Of a stretch of 64,000 bases of DNA, positions 1-8,189 are shown piece by piece. Position 1 is the stretch's first letter, and each line of letters opens with the position of its first letter. The stretch is taken from contig NZ_MUHU01000010.1 in the NCBI RefSeq assembly GCF_002105195.1, positions 1-64,000 on the forward strand, given 5' to 3'. This DNA comes from Derxia lacustris (lineage in GTDB: Bacteria; Pseudomonadota; Gammaproteobacteria; Burkholderiales; Burkholderiaceae_E). The notes under the pieces were generated by a model that did not search any database, was not told the origin of the DNA, and saw nothing but the letters and a program-made list of their open reading frames with translations. The translations under genes and the position numbers were made by a program.

Positions 1-58
1 CGAGCAGGCGCAGCGCGGTTTCGCGGGTTTTCTGGCGGGTATCGCTGAATCGGCTCAT
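1..58 (-). CDS. 5' end of an unidentified gene (partial)
   Basis: An ATG on the minus strand at 58 opens a frame that leaves the window after 19 codons, reading MSRFSDTRQKTRETALRLL. The basic, helix-prone start would suit a DNA-binding protein such as a TetR-type regulator, but 19 residues are too few to assign a family. It is divergent from the recombinase at 171, so the two genes share the AT-rich gap between them. Confidence 0.35.
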   Translation of the reverse strand, partial: MSRFSDTRQKTRETALRLL

Positions 59-170
59 GGCGGGGCGGCTGGCGGCATCGTTACGGTGTATTGATATGTA
101 TATCATTATGTACGTATCGTATCCAGCAAGAAATTTACGATAATCAACATAATCGAAAATTCAGCGCAAA
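59..170. other. AT-rich divergent intergenic region
   Basis: These 112 bases separate the minus-strand partial gene from the plus-strand recombinase. They are far richer in A and T than the rest of the window. They hold short imperfect dyads around TGTATATCATTATGTAC (96-112) and around CGATAATCAACATAATCG (138-155). They must contain the promoters of both flanking genes and could hold a recombinase-binding site. No element is good enough to name. Confidence 0.4.
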
Positions 171-1310
171 ATGCGCCGTGCCATGAATCCCAAGCCATCA
201 GAAGCCGCCGCGCTGCTCGTTTCCGCCACGCTCGCGCCCAATCGCGCGCCGCCGGCCGGCAAGCAGATCGCCGCCGACACCGACGCCGAAGCCATCGCCG
301 CCTGGCTGGCCGAGTTCGCCGGCTCGCCGCACACGCTGCGCGCCTATCGCAAGGAGGCGGTGCGGCTGCTGGTCTGGGCCACGCAGGCGCGCGGCAAGCC
401 GCTGGCGGCGCTCCAGCGCGACGACCTGCTCGCCTATGAAGCCTTCCTGGCCGCACCCGACGGCGACTGGGCCGATCCGACCCGGCCACGGACCGGGGCC
501 GGGCGGCGGCTGTTTGCCGCGCCGCTGTCCGAGGCCAGCCGGCGGCAGGCGATGAACATCGTCGGCGGGCTGTTTGGCTGGCTGGTGCAGGCCGGCTATC
601 TGGCCGCGAACCCGCTGGCGCTGCGCCGGCGCACGGCAGCGCCGCGCGGCAGCGTGCGGGCGCGGGTGCAGGAGCGCTATCTGGATCAGGCGCTGTGGGC
701 GACGGTGCTGGCGCAGGTCGATGACTGGCCGGCCGCCACGCCGCGCGACGAGCAGCATCGCGAGCGGGTGCGCTGGCTGTTGCGGCTGCTGGTCGGCACC
801 GGCCTGCGCGCCTCCGAGGCCGCCGCCGCGCGCAGCGACGATCTGCACCGCCGCCGCGAGCGCTGGTGGCTCACGGTCGAAGGCAAGGGCGGCGCCATCG
901 GCGACGTGCCGGTAAGCGACGAGCTCATGGCCGACCTCGCGCGCTACCGCCGCTTCCACGGCCTGCCGCCGCAGCCCGCGCCCGGCGAAACCACGCCGCT
1001 GTTGCTGCCCATCGCGGGCCGCGCCGGCAAGCCTGTGACGCCGACGCTGGTCTATCTCATCGTGAAAGAAGCCTTCCGGCGCATCGCCGACCAGCTCGAT
1101 GCGGGCGACCCGGCCGGCGCCGCCACGCTGCGGCGCGCGTCAACCCACTGGCTGCGCCACACCGCCGCCACCCATCAGGCCGATGCCGGCAACGATCTGC
1201 GCCACATCCAGAAGAACCTGCGCCACGCGTCGATCGAGACCACCGCCATCTATCTGCATGCCGACGACGACCGGCGTCACGAACAGACCACGCGGCCGCG
1301 CGGCGGTTAG
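171..1310 (+). CDS. tyrosine recombinase / phage-type integrase
   Basis: Site-specific recombinase of the lambda integrase family, 379 aa. The N-terminal part (about 45-165) looks like a SAM-like core-binding domain. The C-terminal catalytic domain (about 180-375) shows the family residues: Arg in GTGLRASEA (about 213), Lys in VEGKGGAIGD, His-x-x-Arg in THWLRHTAATH, His in NLRHASIETT and the nucleophile Tyr in AIYLH near the end. A second in-frame ATG 12 bases downstream (183) is an equally good start, and neither has a clear ribosome binding site. The length and the HxLRH motif resemble integrases of plasmids and integrated elements more than housekeeping XerC/XerD. No phage or conjugation gene is visible nearby, so it may mark the edge of an element lying to the left of the window. 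Confidence 0.88.
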   Translation: MRRAMNPKPSEAAALLVSATLAPNRAPPAGKQIAADTDAEAIAAWLAEFAGSPHTLRAYRKEAVRLLVWATQARGKPLAALQRDDLLAYEAFLAAPDGDWADPTRPRTGAGRRLFAAPLSEASRRQAMNIVGGLFGWLVQAGYLAANPLALRRRTAAPRGSVRARVQERYLDQALWATVLAQVDDWPAATPRDEQHRERVRWLLRLLVGTGLRASEAAAARSDDLHRRRERWWLTVEGKGGAIGDVPVSDELMADLARYRRFHGLPPQPAPGETTPLLLPIAGRAGKPVTPTLVYLIVKEAFRRIADQLDAGDPAGAATLRRASTHWLRHTAATHQADAGNDLRHIQKNLRHASIETTAIYLHADDDRRHEQTTRPRGG

Positions 1311-1335
1311 CGGCGCGGCAAGCGCTGCGCCCGCC

Positions 1336-1866
1336 TCAGCTGCGCCCGCCGCTCGCGCGCAAATGGTCGAGCGCCGGCTTGATGAGCGCCTGAAAGCCGG
1401 CCACTACGGCGGCGTCGTCCATGCCCGGCGCAGGTTCGTTGCCGGTATCGGCGCGGTAGGCGCGCACCCGCCATTCCAGTCGGCTGCCGCTGCCCTGGGC
1501 GGTCACGCGCAGCCGGGCCGACCAGGAGCTGGCCGGCAGCGCCTTGGGGTCGACGGTCGCGCCCGAGCGATAGCTCATGGTGCGGCCGGCGGCGTCGATC
1601 TCGTCGAGCTGCTCTTCGAGCCGCAAGCCGTTGGCGAGCGTGATCTGGCGCGTCGAGCCGGCGGTGCTGCCCTTGTCGGTGCGGGTGCTGCGCAGGGCCG
1701 GGTTCCAGCGCTCGGGCGCCGCGAAATCGCCGATGGTTTTCCACAGCTCGTCGGGCGTGGCCGGCAGCTCGATGGCTTCGTCGATCTTCTGCGGCGTGGG
1801 GCCGTGGGCCAGCGCGGCCAGCGGAGACAGCAGCAGCGCGGCGGCCAGCAGGATCGGGGACTTCAT
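1336..1866 (-). CDS. mxaD: MxaD, SRPBCC-fold periplasmic protein of methanol oxidation
   Basis: Last gene of the methanol dehydrogenase operon, 176 aa. Residues 1-20 form a signal peptide (ending LAALAHG). The rest is a START/SRPBCC-like domain with the WNPALRST stretch near residue 55 and a C-terminal amphipathic helix (FQALIKPALDHL). MxaD in other methylotrophs is periplasmic and is reported to help electron transfer between methanol dehydrogenase and cytochrome cL. Its ATG overlaps the stop of mxaL by four bases, so it is translationally coupled. The assignment rests mainly on its position at the end of a complete mxa order plus the fold. In isolation it would be called only an SRPBCC protein. 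Confidence 0.85.
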   Translation of the reverse strand: MKSPILLAAALLLSPLAALAHGPTPQKIDEAIELPATPDELWKTIGDFAAPERWNPALRSTRTDKGSTAGSTRQITLANGLRLEEQLDEIDAAGRTMSYRSGATVDPKALPASSWSARLRVTAQGSGSRLEWRVRAYRADTGNEPAPGMDDAAVVAGFQALIKPALDHLRASGGRS

Positions 1867-2867
1867 GTTCGCTTCCTTTGCATGAGGAGTGAAAGGCGAC
1901 GCCAGCTGCCCTCGGGCAGCAGCGCCAGGGCAAGACAGGCGGCGGCAGCCAGCGCCAGCGCCCCTCGAAACGAGCGCGGCCGTTGCACGCGCCGAGCGCC
2001 GGGCAGGGCTTGCAGCGCGGCCAGATTGGCGCCGCCGTCGCCGAGCGGCTGCCAGGCAATGCCGGTGCGCCGGGCCAGATCGGCCAGCACTTCATCGCGA
2101 CGCGCCGACAGATGCGCCGGCACCGCGCCGGCCACGCGCTGCGGCGCATTGCGCAGATCGGTGCCGGCAGCCAGCGCCTCCATGTCGGCCACCGAGAGCA
2201 CCGGGCCGCCGGCCGAGGCATAGCCGGCGGCATCGTTGACGCCCCAGTAGCCGGCAATGCGGCCGCCCTCGCCCAGCCGGGGCACCGGCGCCGGCAGCAC
2301 GCTGCCCGCGCCCAGCAGCAGCCCGGGCGTGCTGCCGGGTGGCGCGCCGGGCGCGGGAATGCGGTCGGGATGCAGCGGCGGCGACTGGTCGCCATCGGTG
2401 AACAGCACCAGGGCGCTGCCGGGCAGGTGGTCTCGCAGCAGGTCGAGCGCCGAGTACAGGCCGTAGTACAGATGGCTGTCGGCGGCCCAGGCCATGCGTG
2501 CGTCGAGCGTGGCGATGGACTGGTCGAGCGCCGTGCGATGGACGCAGATCTCGACCGGCGTCAGCAGCGCCAGGCTGCGCCGCTCGGTGAACACGCCCAG
2601 GCCCACTTCGGTGCCGCAGGGCAGGCGGGCCAGCAGTTCCTGCGCCGCCGCGCGCGCCTGCGCCAGCCGGCTGGCGGTGCCGCCGCCGGGGGCGCGCGCG
2701 TCTTCCACATTCATGCTCTGGGTGATGTCGAACACGAAGAAATAGCTGCCCACCGCCACCGGCATGGGCGGCTGCGGATCGAGCAGTGCCAGCGCCAGCA
2801 GCACGCAGGCGGCGGCCAGCACCCGGACCGGTCCGCGCCGGGCTGCCCGGGCCAGTGCGCCGGCCAT
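1863..2867 (-). CDS. mxaL: MxaL, von Willebrand factor A protein of the mxa operon
   Basis: VWA-domain protein of 334 aa. It has a hydrophobic segment near residues 13-30 and a second at about 300-316 near the C terminus, which suits a membrane-anchored protein with a periplasmic VWA domain. A MIDAS-like site is visible as DITQSMN (about 47-53) and FTDGDQ. MxaA, MxaC, MxaK and MxaL are known to be needed for inserting calcium into methanol dehydrogenase, and VWA domains are the likely metal or protein contact sites. It overlaps mxaK (ATGA) and mxaD (four bases), so all three are coupled. Confidence 0.87.
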   Translation of the reverse strand: MAGALARAARRGPVRVLAAACVLLALALLDPQPPMPVAVGSYFFVFDITQSMNVEDARAPGGGTASRLAQARAAAQELLARLPCGTEVGLGVFTERRSLALLTPVEICVHRTALDQSIATLDARMAWAADSHLYYGLYSALDLLRDHLPGSALVLFTDGDQSPPLHPDRIPAPGAPPGSTPGLLLGAGSVLPAPVPRLGEGGRIAGYWGVNDAAGYASAGGPVLSVADMEALAAGTDLRNAPQRVAGAVPAHLSARRDEVLADLARRTGIAWQPLGDGGANLAALQALPGARRVQRPRSFRGALALAAAACLALALLPEGSWRRLSLLMQRKRT

Positions 2868-3457
2868 CAGTGCATGCCTCGCGGCGTGCCGACCATGTCG
2901 GTCCAGGCCGAGCGGGCGGCCGGCTTTTCATCCACGCCGGTCTCGTTGCCCGACTGGCGCCATTCGCGCTGCTGGTAGTCGGGCATCAGCATCTGCGCCA
3001 GTTCGAGGTTGTAGCGCGCGTCCCAGGCGTCGGGCCGGTCGTGCAGCACGCGGCGGTAGCTGGCCTTGGCCAGCTCGATCAGGGTGATGGCGCGCGGCGC
3101 GGCGTCGGGGTCGCTGGCGTTGGCGAGCGCCTCGCGCAGATAGAGGTTGGCGACATTCATGCGCACCGCCAGTTGCAGCGCGGGGTCGGCGGTGGCCGCG
3201 ACTTCGGCGTCGGCATAGCTGGCCAGCGCCGCTTCGGCATCGCCGTGGCGGGCCAGCGCGATGGCCTTGCCGAAATGCAGCATGGCCGGATCGCCGGGAT
3301 CGGCGCGGCCAGCCGCGAGCCGCTGGTTGTAGCCGGCAGCCCGCGCCGCCAGCCCGAGCTGGGCCAGTGCCGCCAGCGCGCAAGCCACTGCGGCCAGCAG
3401 CAGCAGCCGACCCAGGCCGCGCCGCAAGGCGAGCGCCAGCCGCGCACGCGGCGTCAT
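2867..3457 (-). CDS. mxaK: MxaK, membrane-anchored calcium-insertion factor
   Basis: 196-aa protein with one N-terminal membrane segment (about 15-34) followed by an alpha-helical, TPR-like domain. MxaK belongs to the accessory set MxaACKLD of methanol dehydrogenase maturation. The ATG at 3457 was chosen because it overlaps the end of mxaC by four bases, matching the coupled style of the operon. The same frame runs open much further upstream, but only inside mxaC. Sequence conservation of this family is low, so position in the operon carries most of the weight. Confidence 0.83.
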   Translation of the reverse strand: MTPRARLALALRRGLGRLLLLAAVACALAALAQLGLAARAAGYNQRLAAGRADPGDPAMLHFGKAIALARHGDAEAALASYADAEVAATADPALQLAVRMNVANLYLREALANASDPDAAPRAITLIELAKASYRRVLHDRPDAWDARYNLELAQMLMPDYQQREWRQSGNETGVDEKPAARSAWTDMVGTPRGMH

Positions 3458-4461
3458 TCGCGCGCTCCCGGCACGACCTCGGCCAGGCGCGCCGCCAGCA
3501 GCAACAGGCAGCAGGCCAGCGCGAGCGTCAGCGCGGCCGGCGCCAGATCGCGCGGTGGCGGCTGCCAGCGGGTGCGCAGCGGCAGGTTGTGCAGGCTGGC
3601 GATGTCGGCGATGGCGCGGTCGAGCGCGGCCGGGTTGTCGGCCTCGTACAGCCGGTAGGGCGCGCCGATGTCGCGGAAGAAGCGGTCGAGCTGCCATTCG
3701 GCGCTCGGCTCGGCATGGTCGTCGGGGCCGGGCGCCACGGTCGGCGCGGGGCCGCCGGCGGTGCGCAGAAACACCCAGTGCAGCGAGGCCCGCGTCTCGG
3801 CGAACAGTTGCCGCAGCATGGCCTGGGCACGCGGGTCGATGTGGGCGGCGCCGTCCGAGACCAGCAGCACCACGCGTGCGCCGGTCATCGGCTGATCGCG
3901 GAACTGCTCCAGCGCCAGCGCCAGCCCGCCGGCAATGTTGGTCAGACCGACGCCGGGCCAGGCCGAGGCGCGCACGGCGGCGCGCACCGCTTGCGGGTCG
4001 TCGCCGAGGCCCAGCACCGGCAGCGGCGCGGTGCTGAATCCGGTCACGGCAAAGCGGTCGCCGGGGCGCGCTTCGACCAGCCGGTCGATCAGCCGCGCGG
4101 CGGCCTCGCCCTTGGCCTCGCCGCTGTCGCGGCTGCCCGCGCCGTGGCCGGCAAAGTCGTCGGCCATGCTGGCGCTGCGGTCGATGGCGATGACGACATG
4201 GGCGCCGAGGCCGGTGCGCTCGACCATCGGCGCCGCGCTGCGCGGCCCGGCCAGTGCCAGCGCGATGGCGCCCAGCGCCAGCGCTGCCGCCAGCCGCAGC
4301 GCCCACCCGAGCAGGCGCGACGGCGGATCGGCCGGCAGCACCGCCACATGGCCATGAGCCCAGGCGCGCGGACCGTGCCAGCCCAGCATGGCCAGCGCGG
4401 GCAGGGCCAGCAGCAGCCAGCCCGGCGCGGTGAACACATCGGTCAGCAAGGAAGTAGGCAT
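3454..4461 (-). CDS. mxaC: MxaC, von Willebrand factor A protein
   Basis: 335 aa. Hydrophobic segments at about 13-27 and 50-70 are followed by a VWA domain with a complete-looking MIDAS start, DRSASM (about 93), and LLVSDGAAH further on. Another hydrophobic segment sits at about 307-325. It is thought to act with MxaA, MxaK and MxaL in assembling the calcium site of methanol dehydrogenase. The start at 4461 (MPTSLLTDVF) lies 7 bases after the mxaA stop, and its end overlaps mxaK. The MIDAS is better conserved here than in MxaL. Confidence 0.87.
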   Translation of the reverse strand: MPTSLLTDVFTAPGWLLLALPALAMLGWHGPRAWAHGHVAVLPADPPSRLLGWALRLAAALALGAIALALAGPRSAAPMVERTGLGAHVVIAIDRSASMADDFAGHGAGSRDSGEAKGEAAARLIDRLVEARPGDRFAVTGFSTAPLPVLGLGDDPQAVRAAVRASAWPGVGLTNIAGGLALALEQFRDQPMTGARVVLLVSDGAAHIDPRAQAMLRQLFAETRASLHWVFLRTAGGPAPTVAPGPDDHAEPSAEWQLDRFFRDIGAPYRLYEADNPAALDRAIADIASLHNLPLRTRWQPPPRDLAPAALTLALACCLLLLAARLAEVVPGARE

Positions 4462-4468
4462 GGGCGGG

Positions 4469-5404
4469 TCAGGCAGGCCGGTGGGGAGTGAGGCCGAGCG
4501 GTTCGCGGTCGCGCAACCGGGCCAGCAGATCGCGCAATCGGCCGGTGTCGATGCCGGCCGCCGGCGCGGGATCGCGTGCAAAGAAGCAGGCGTCGGAGGC
4601 GGCGAACACCGCCGCGACCTCGGTCTGGAGATCGGCGAACTCGGGATGGCTGGCGAACCAGCCGGCCAGCTGGCCCGACGACAGCGCCCGGCCGGCGCTG
4701 CGGTCGAAGGCGCGATGCCAGTGCGCGAAGGCCGCCGGCAGCAGCGCCGGATCGGGCTTGCGCGCCAGTGCCGCGACCGCGCGCCAGGCATCGGCAAACG
4801 GGCGCTCGCCGAACCGGCGCCGGCCGCTGGCAAACAGCCATCCGCCGGCGCAGACAAGCGCCGCCAGCGCCCAGGCAAGCGCGGGCCAGAGCGCGCTCGC
4901 GACATCGAACGGCGTGGCGACAAAGCCGGGGCGGATCGTCGCGCCCCAGTCGCGCCGGGTTTGCCAGGCCGCCAGCGGCACCACATCGATGGCATGCGCC
5001 GGCAGGTCGATGGCGGCGATCTGCTGCCCCTTGCGCAGCCGCAGCGTGACGGCCGGCAGGCTGAGCGACTGCGGCGACCGCACGCTCTTGAACAACTGCC
5101 AGCGCAGCAGCAGCCGGTGGCAGTCGGCACAATCGGCAGGGTCGGCCTGCCAGTCGGCCGCGCGCAGCGCCAGCAAGCGGTCGTCGGGCTGGAGCGGCGG
5201 CAGGCCGTCGCGGTCGAGCGCCCAGCCAGGCGCCAGCCGCAGCCGGGCGCGCAGCTCGATCAGGTCGCCGACCGTGTGCCCGAAGCCGCGTGGCCAGTCG
5301 ACTTGCAGCAGTTGCGCGGGCGGCTCGGCGTCGGTCTCGGCCACAGCGGCCGGGCCGGCGACGGCCAGCGCCAGCAGCGTCAGGGCGCGGTAGTGCCGAC
5401 TCAT
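4469..5404 (-). CDS. mxaA: MxaA, methanol dehydrogenase maturation protein
   Basis: 311 aa. A signal peptide covers residues 1-22, an extracytoplasmic domain carries a CADC pair (about 113-116), and one membrane span lies at about 175-195. The C-terminal part is a cytoplasmic domain with a conserved FAHWHRAFD stretch. MxaA is required for active calcium-containing methanol dehydrogenase in model methylotrophs. The ATG at 5404 follows a GGAGG and overlaps the end of mxaS by four bases. This start is preferred over upstream in-frame possibilities that have neither feature. Confidence 0.85.
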   Translation of the reverse strand: MSRHYRALTLLALAVAGPAAVAETDAEPPAQLLQVDWPRGFGHTVGDLIELRARLRLAPGWALDRDGLPPLQPDDRLLALRAADWQADPADCADCHRLLLRWQLFKSVRSPQSLSLPAVTLRLRKGQQIAAIDLPAHAIDVVPLAAWQTRRDWGATIRPGFVATPFDVASALWPALAWALAALVCAGGWLFASGRRRFGERPFADAWRAVAALARKPDPALLPAAFAHWHRAFDRSAGRALSSGQLAGWFASHPEFADLQTEVAAVFAASDACFFARDPAPAAGIDTGRLRDLLARLRDREPLGLTPHRPA

Positions 5405-6258
5405 GCCGCCTCCGCCAGGAAATGCCGGTTGAAGCGGGCGGCGTCGAAGGCGCCGTCGATCCACACCGGCGCGCGGCCGGCGCGGGCGAGCCGGCGGCCG
5501 AGCGCATGGCGCCAGTCGCCGCGGGCGGCTTCGAGGCGCGGCGCGAGGCCCGGACGCAGCAGCAGCAGCCGCTCGCCGCCGCCTTCCAGGTCGCGCAGGC
5601 TGGCCAGGCCCCAGCGCGCCGGCGGCGTGAATTCGGCCGGATCGGCGAGCACCACGGGCACCACCTCGTGGGCCGCCAGCGCCAGCAGCACGGCATCGAT
5701 CAGCGCCGGCGGCAGATGCATGTCGGACACCCAGAACACCAGCGCCGGCCGGGCGCCGAGCTGGCGCGCCGCCTCGACCAGGCCGGCGGCGCCCCTGCCG
5801 TCGGGCCGGAAGGCATCGAGCCGGCGCGCCAGTTCAAGGTGGCGGCCGGCCCGCCGCGCCGTGGCCAGATGCAGCTCGGCGCGCGGGCGTTCATCGGCGG
5901 CGACAAAGCCAAAGCCATCGCCGCGACGCCAGGCCGACCAGGCCAGCGCGCAGGCCAGATCGCGCAGCACATCGCGCCGCCGCGCCGTGCCGTCGAAGTC
6001 GAGCGAACGCGACACGTCGGCCAGCACCACCACGTCGAGCAGCGCCGGCTGGCGGTAGCGCCGCACCCAGTCGCGCTCCCAGGGATCGCGGGCGGCGGCG
6101 CGCAGATCGAAGCGGCGCAGATCGCCCTGACCGACAAAGGGTTCGGAGCGGGCGTATTCGCCCTCGGGCCCGAGCGCGAGCGAGCGGTGCTCGCCGGCCC
6201 AGGGTCGGCGGCCGCGCCTGCGGGCCGAATACAGCAGCAGCGGTGGCGGCGCAGTCAT
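5401..6258 (-). CDS. mxaS: MxaS, DUF58 protein
   Basis: 285-aa protein of the DUF58 family, which is regularly encoded next to MoxR-type ATPases. The core contains DVVVLADVSRSLDF (about 75-88), a degenerate VWA/MIDAS-like strand. No membrane segment is evident, so it is probably cytoplasmic and a partner of MxaR. Coupled ends (ATGA overlaps with both mxaR and mxaA) show it belongs to the same transcript. Confidence 0.87.
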   Translation of the reverse strand: MTAPPPLLLYSARRRGRRPWAGEHRSLALGPEGEYARSEPFVGQGDLRRFDLRAAARDPWERDWVRRYRQPALLDVVVLADVSRSLDFDGTARRRDVLRDLACALAWSAWRRGDGFGFVAADERPRAELHLATARRAGRHLELARRLDAFRPDGRGAAGLVEAARQLGARPALVFWVSDMHLPPALIDAVLLALAAHEVVPVVLADPAEFTPPARWGLASLRDLEGGGERLLLLRPGLAPRLEAARGDWRHALGRRLARAGRAPVWIDGAFDAARFNRHFLAEAA

Positions 6259-7268
6259 GGCGTTGCAATCGCTTGCAGCACCGCCTCGGCAAACGGCCGC
6301 GCCAGCTGGCCACGCTGCATTTCATGGACTGGCGTGAAGCAGATGCGGTGCGCGATGGCGGGCGCGAACACGCTGCGCACATCGTCGGGCAACACATGGT
6401 CGCGCCCGGCCAGCCAGGCTTGCACCCGCGCCGCGCGCACCAGCATCGCGGCGCCGCGCGGGCTGGCGCCGGCCAGCACCAGTTCGTCCATGTCCACGTC
6501 CGCCAGCCGCACGCCGTGGCGCGCCGGTGCCCGCGTGGCCTGCCACAGTTCCACGCAATACGCCTGAAGCCGCGGGCTGGCCCAGATTGCCTCCTGGATG
6601 GCGACCGCCACCGTGCCGAGCTGGGCATGGTCGAGCAGGCCCGGCGTCAGCCGCGCCACCCGGGCATCGGCATCGTGAAAGCCGGTGTCGAACATCAGCG
6701 CGCGCAGATGCTCGATGTCCTCTGGCACCTCGATCGACAGCTCGAACAGAAAGCGGTCGCGCGCCGCCAGCGGCAGCTCGAAGGTCTCCTCGCGCTCGAC
6801 CCGGTTGCGGTCGGCCACCACCTGCACATGCGGCAGCGGCCAGTCGCGGTCGAAGGCCTGCACGCTGCGTTCGGCCATCAGCCGCAGCAGCAGCGCATGC
6901 ACCTGCGGCCGGGCCCGGTTGATCTCGTTGAAGAAGAACACCGACAGCCGTTCGCCCTGGGCGATCGCCGGGCCCGGCTCGACCCGGGGCCGGCCGTCGC
7001 TGCCGACATGGCTGTAGTACAGAAGGTCGGACGGCATCATGTCGACGCTGCCTTCCACCCGCGCATAGGCGCCGCCCACGCCGCGCGCCAGCGCCTTGAG
7101 CAGCGTGGTCTTGCCCACGCCCACGTCGCCCTCCAGCAGCACATGGCCGCGCGCGAACACCGCCACCAGCATCAGCCTGAGCTTGTCGGGCATGCCCACC
7201 ACCACCTTGTCCAGCTCGCGCTCGAAGGTCAGGGCGCGCGCCCGCCAGGCTGCGAGATCCACTGTCAC
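6255..7268 (-). CDS. mxaR: MxaR, MoxR-family AAA+ ATPase
   Basis: 337-aa MoxR ATPase. Walker A is GDVGVGKTT (about 47-55), Walker B is VFFFNEINRA (about 110) and sensor residues follow around GASPRGA. MoxR proteins act with VWA/DUF58 partners as metal-insertion or folding chaperones, and here the partners are encoded directly downstream. The start is a GTG at 7268 preceded by a GAGGGAG stretch. It opens the accessory part of the operon, after the double hairpin that follows mxaI. Confidence 0.92.
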   Translation of the reverse strand: MTVDLAAWRARALTFERELDKVVVGMPDKLRLMLVAVFARGHVLLEGDVGVGKTTLLKALARGVGGAYARVEGSVDMMPSDLLYYSHVGSDGRPRVEPGPAIAQGERLSVFFFNEINRARPQVHALLLRLMAERSVQAFDRDWPLPHVQVVADRNRVEREETFELPLAARDRFLFELSIEVPEDIEHLRALMFDTGFHDADARVARLTPGLLDHAQLGTVAVAIQEAIWASPRLQAYCVELWQATRAPARHGVRLADVDMDELVLAGASPRGAAMLVRAARVQAWLAGRDHVLPDDVRSVFAPAIAHRICFTPVHEMQRGQLARPFAEAVLQAIATP

Positions 7269-7303
7269 TGCCCGTCTCCCTCACTACCGCATGCAGAAAA
7301 GGA

Positions 7304-7349
7304 CGCCCGGTTGCCCGGGCGCCGAAAATTCCACGGGACATCCGTGGAA
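7304..7349 (-). terminator. two tandem hairpins with T-runs between mxaI and mxaR
   Basis: Read on the minus strand, the first hairpin has 8-bp arms TTCCACGG/CCGTGGAA around a 5-base loop (7349-7329) and runs straight into TTTTC. The second has 7-bp arms CGCCCGG/CCGGGCG around a 4-base loop (7321-7304) and is followed by TCCTTTTC. Both look like intrinsic terminators or 3'-protecting structures. They lie inside an operon, so they probably let through only part of the transcription. That would keep mxaFJGI mRNA abundant relative to the accessory genes. Confidence 0.75.
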
Positions 7350-7367
7350 GAGACTCGGTTGGCGGCT

Positions 7368-7658
7368 TCAGTCCACGTCGTACTTGAAGACGCCGGTCTT
7401 GGCGGCCTGCTCGACCCGGCGGGCATTGCGCGCTTCCATTTCCTTGATGGAATTGGACTGGCGCGCGACCTCCTTCGGGTCGTGCTTGGGGTCGTACTTG
7501 GTGGCGGCGATCTTGTCGGGGAAGCCGGGCTTCGGCTCCCAGCAGTCGCCGGGTGCCTTGCACTTGGTGCCGTCGTAGGCCGCCGCCTGCTGGGCGGCCG
7601 CGGCCAGCACGGCACCGGCGATCAGCGTGGCGATGCGGCGCGGGGTGTTGCGGTTCAT
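7368..7658 (-). CDS. mxaI: MxaI, methanol dehydrogenase small (beta) subunit
   Basis: 96-aa precursor with a signal peptide ending QQAAA (about 27), leaving a mature protein of about 69 aa beginning YDGTKCKAPGDCWEPKPGF. This N terminus with its two closely spaced cysteines (a disulfide in known structures) and the lysine-rich C-terminal helix are diagnostic of the MxaI beta subunit, which wraps around MxaF in the alpha2-beta2 enzyme. XoxF systems lack it, so its presence confirms a classical MxaFI enzyme. A strong AGAGGAG precedes the ATG. Confidence 0.97.
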   Translation of the reverse strand: MNRNTPRRIATLIAGAVLAAAAQQAAAYDGTKCKAPGDCWEPKPGFPDKIAATKYDPKHDPKEVARQSNSIKEMEARNARRVEQAAKTGVFKYDVD

Positions 7659-7697
7659 GGGGATCTCCTCTTCTGGGTGGTGGGTCGGGCCGCTCGG

Positions 7698-8189
7698 CTA
7701 CTTGAGCCAGTCGGCCTTCTTCGGATCCCCGGTGTAGATGGAACGTACCCATGCCATCACCTGAAGGATCTCGTCTTGCGTCAGGCGGCCGCGCTGCGGC
7801 CCCATCTGGCCTTGCAGGCCGCCGAAGATGCTGGAGAACAGGCCCACGTCGTTCTTGTTGGCGTTGTAGGTCCAGTAGTCGTCGGCCAGACCCGGCCCGA
7901 GCTTGCCCTCGGCGTTGTGGCCGTGGCAGCCCGAGCAGGCGGTCGAGAACAGCGACTCGCCGTGTTCGATGGCGACCTTGTCGGCGTTGTAGGGATTGCG
8001 GCCGTTGGCCTTGAACTTGCGGACCGCATCGGTTTCGGTCTCGCGCAGTCCCGAAAAGTCGAGCGGATTGCCTTCGACGACATTGCTGAAGCGCGGCGCG
8101 TCCTGCGCCTGCGCGAGGCCACTGCCCAGGCCTGCGACAAGCGCGAGCGCGATGGCCAGGCGATGGAGTTGAGCTGCGGGGCGATTCAT
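7698..8189 (-). CDS. mxaG: MxaG, cytochrome cL
   Basis: Periplasmic class I cytochrome c of 163 aa that accepts electrons from methanol dehydrogenase. A signal peptide covers residues 1-28. The single haem site is CSGCH at residues 85-89, and candidate Met axial ligands lie in the LQGQMGPQRG stretch. Order and overlap (its ATG overlaps the mxaJ stop by four bases) match mxaFJGI in other methylotrophs. Confidence 0.95.
   Translation of the reverse strand: MNRPAAQLHRLAIALALVAGLGSGLAQAQDAPRFSNVVEGNPLDFSGLRETETDAVRKFKANGRNPYNADKVAIEHGESLFSTACSGCHGHNAEGKLGPGLADDYWTYNANKNDVGLFSSIFGGLQGQMGPQRGRLTQDEILQVMAWVRSIYTGDPKKADWLK

Noticed and set aside
91-120. A second dif-like site near TGTATA upstream of the recombinase
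   Set aside because: Only the central hexamer matches. The flanking bases do not form recognisable XerC or XerD arms, unlike 58932-58959.
1311-1335. Terminator between the recombinase and mxaD
   Set aside because: The 25-base convergent gap has only short GC-rich dyads and no T-run, so nothing can be claimed.
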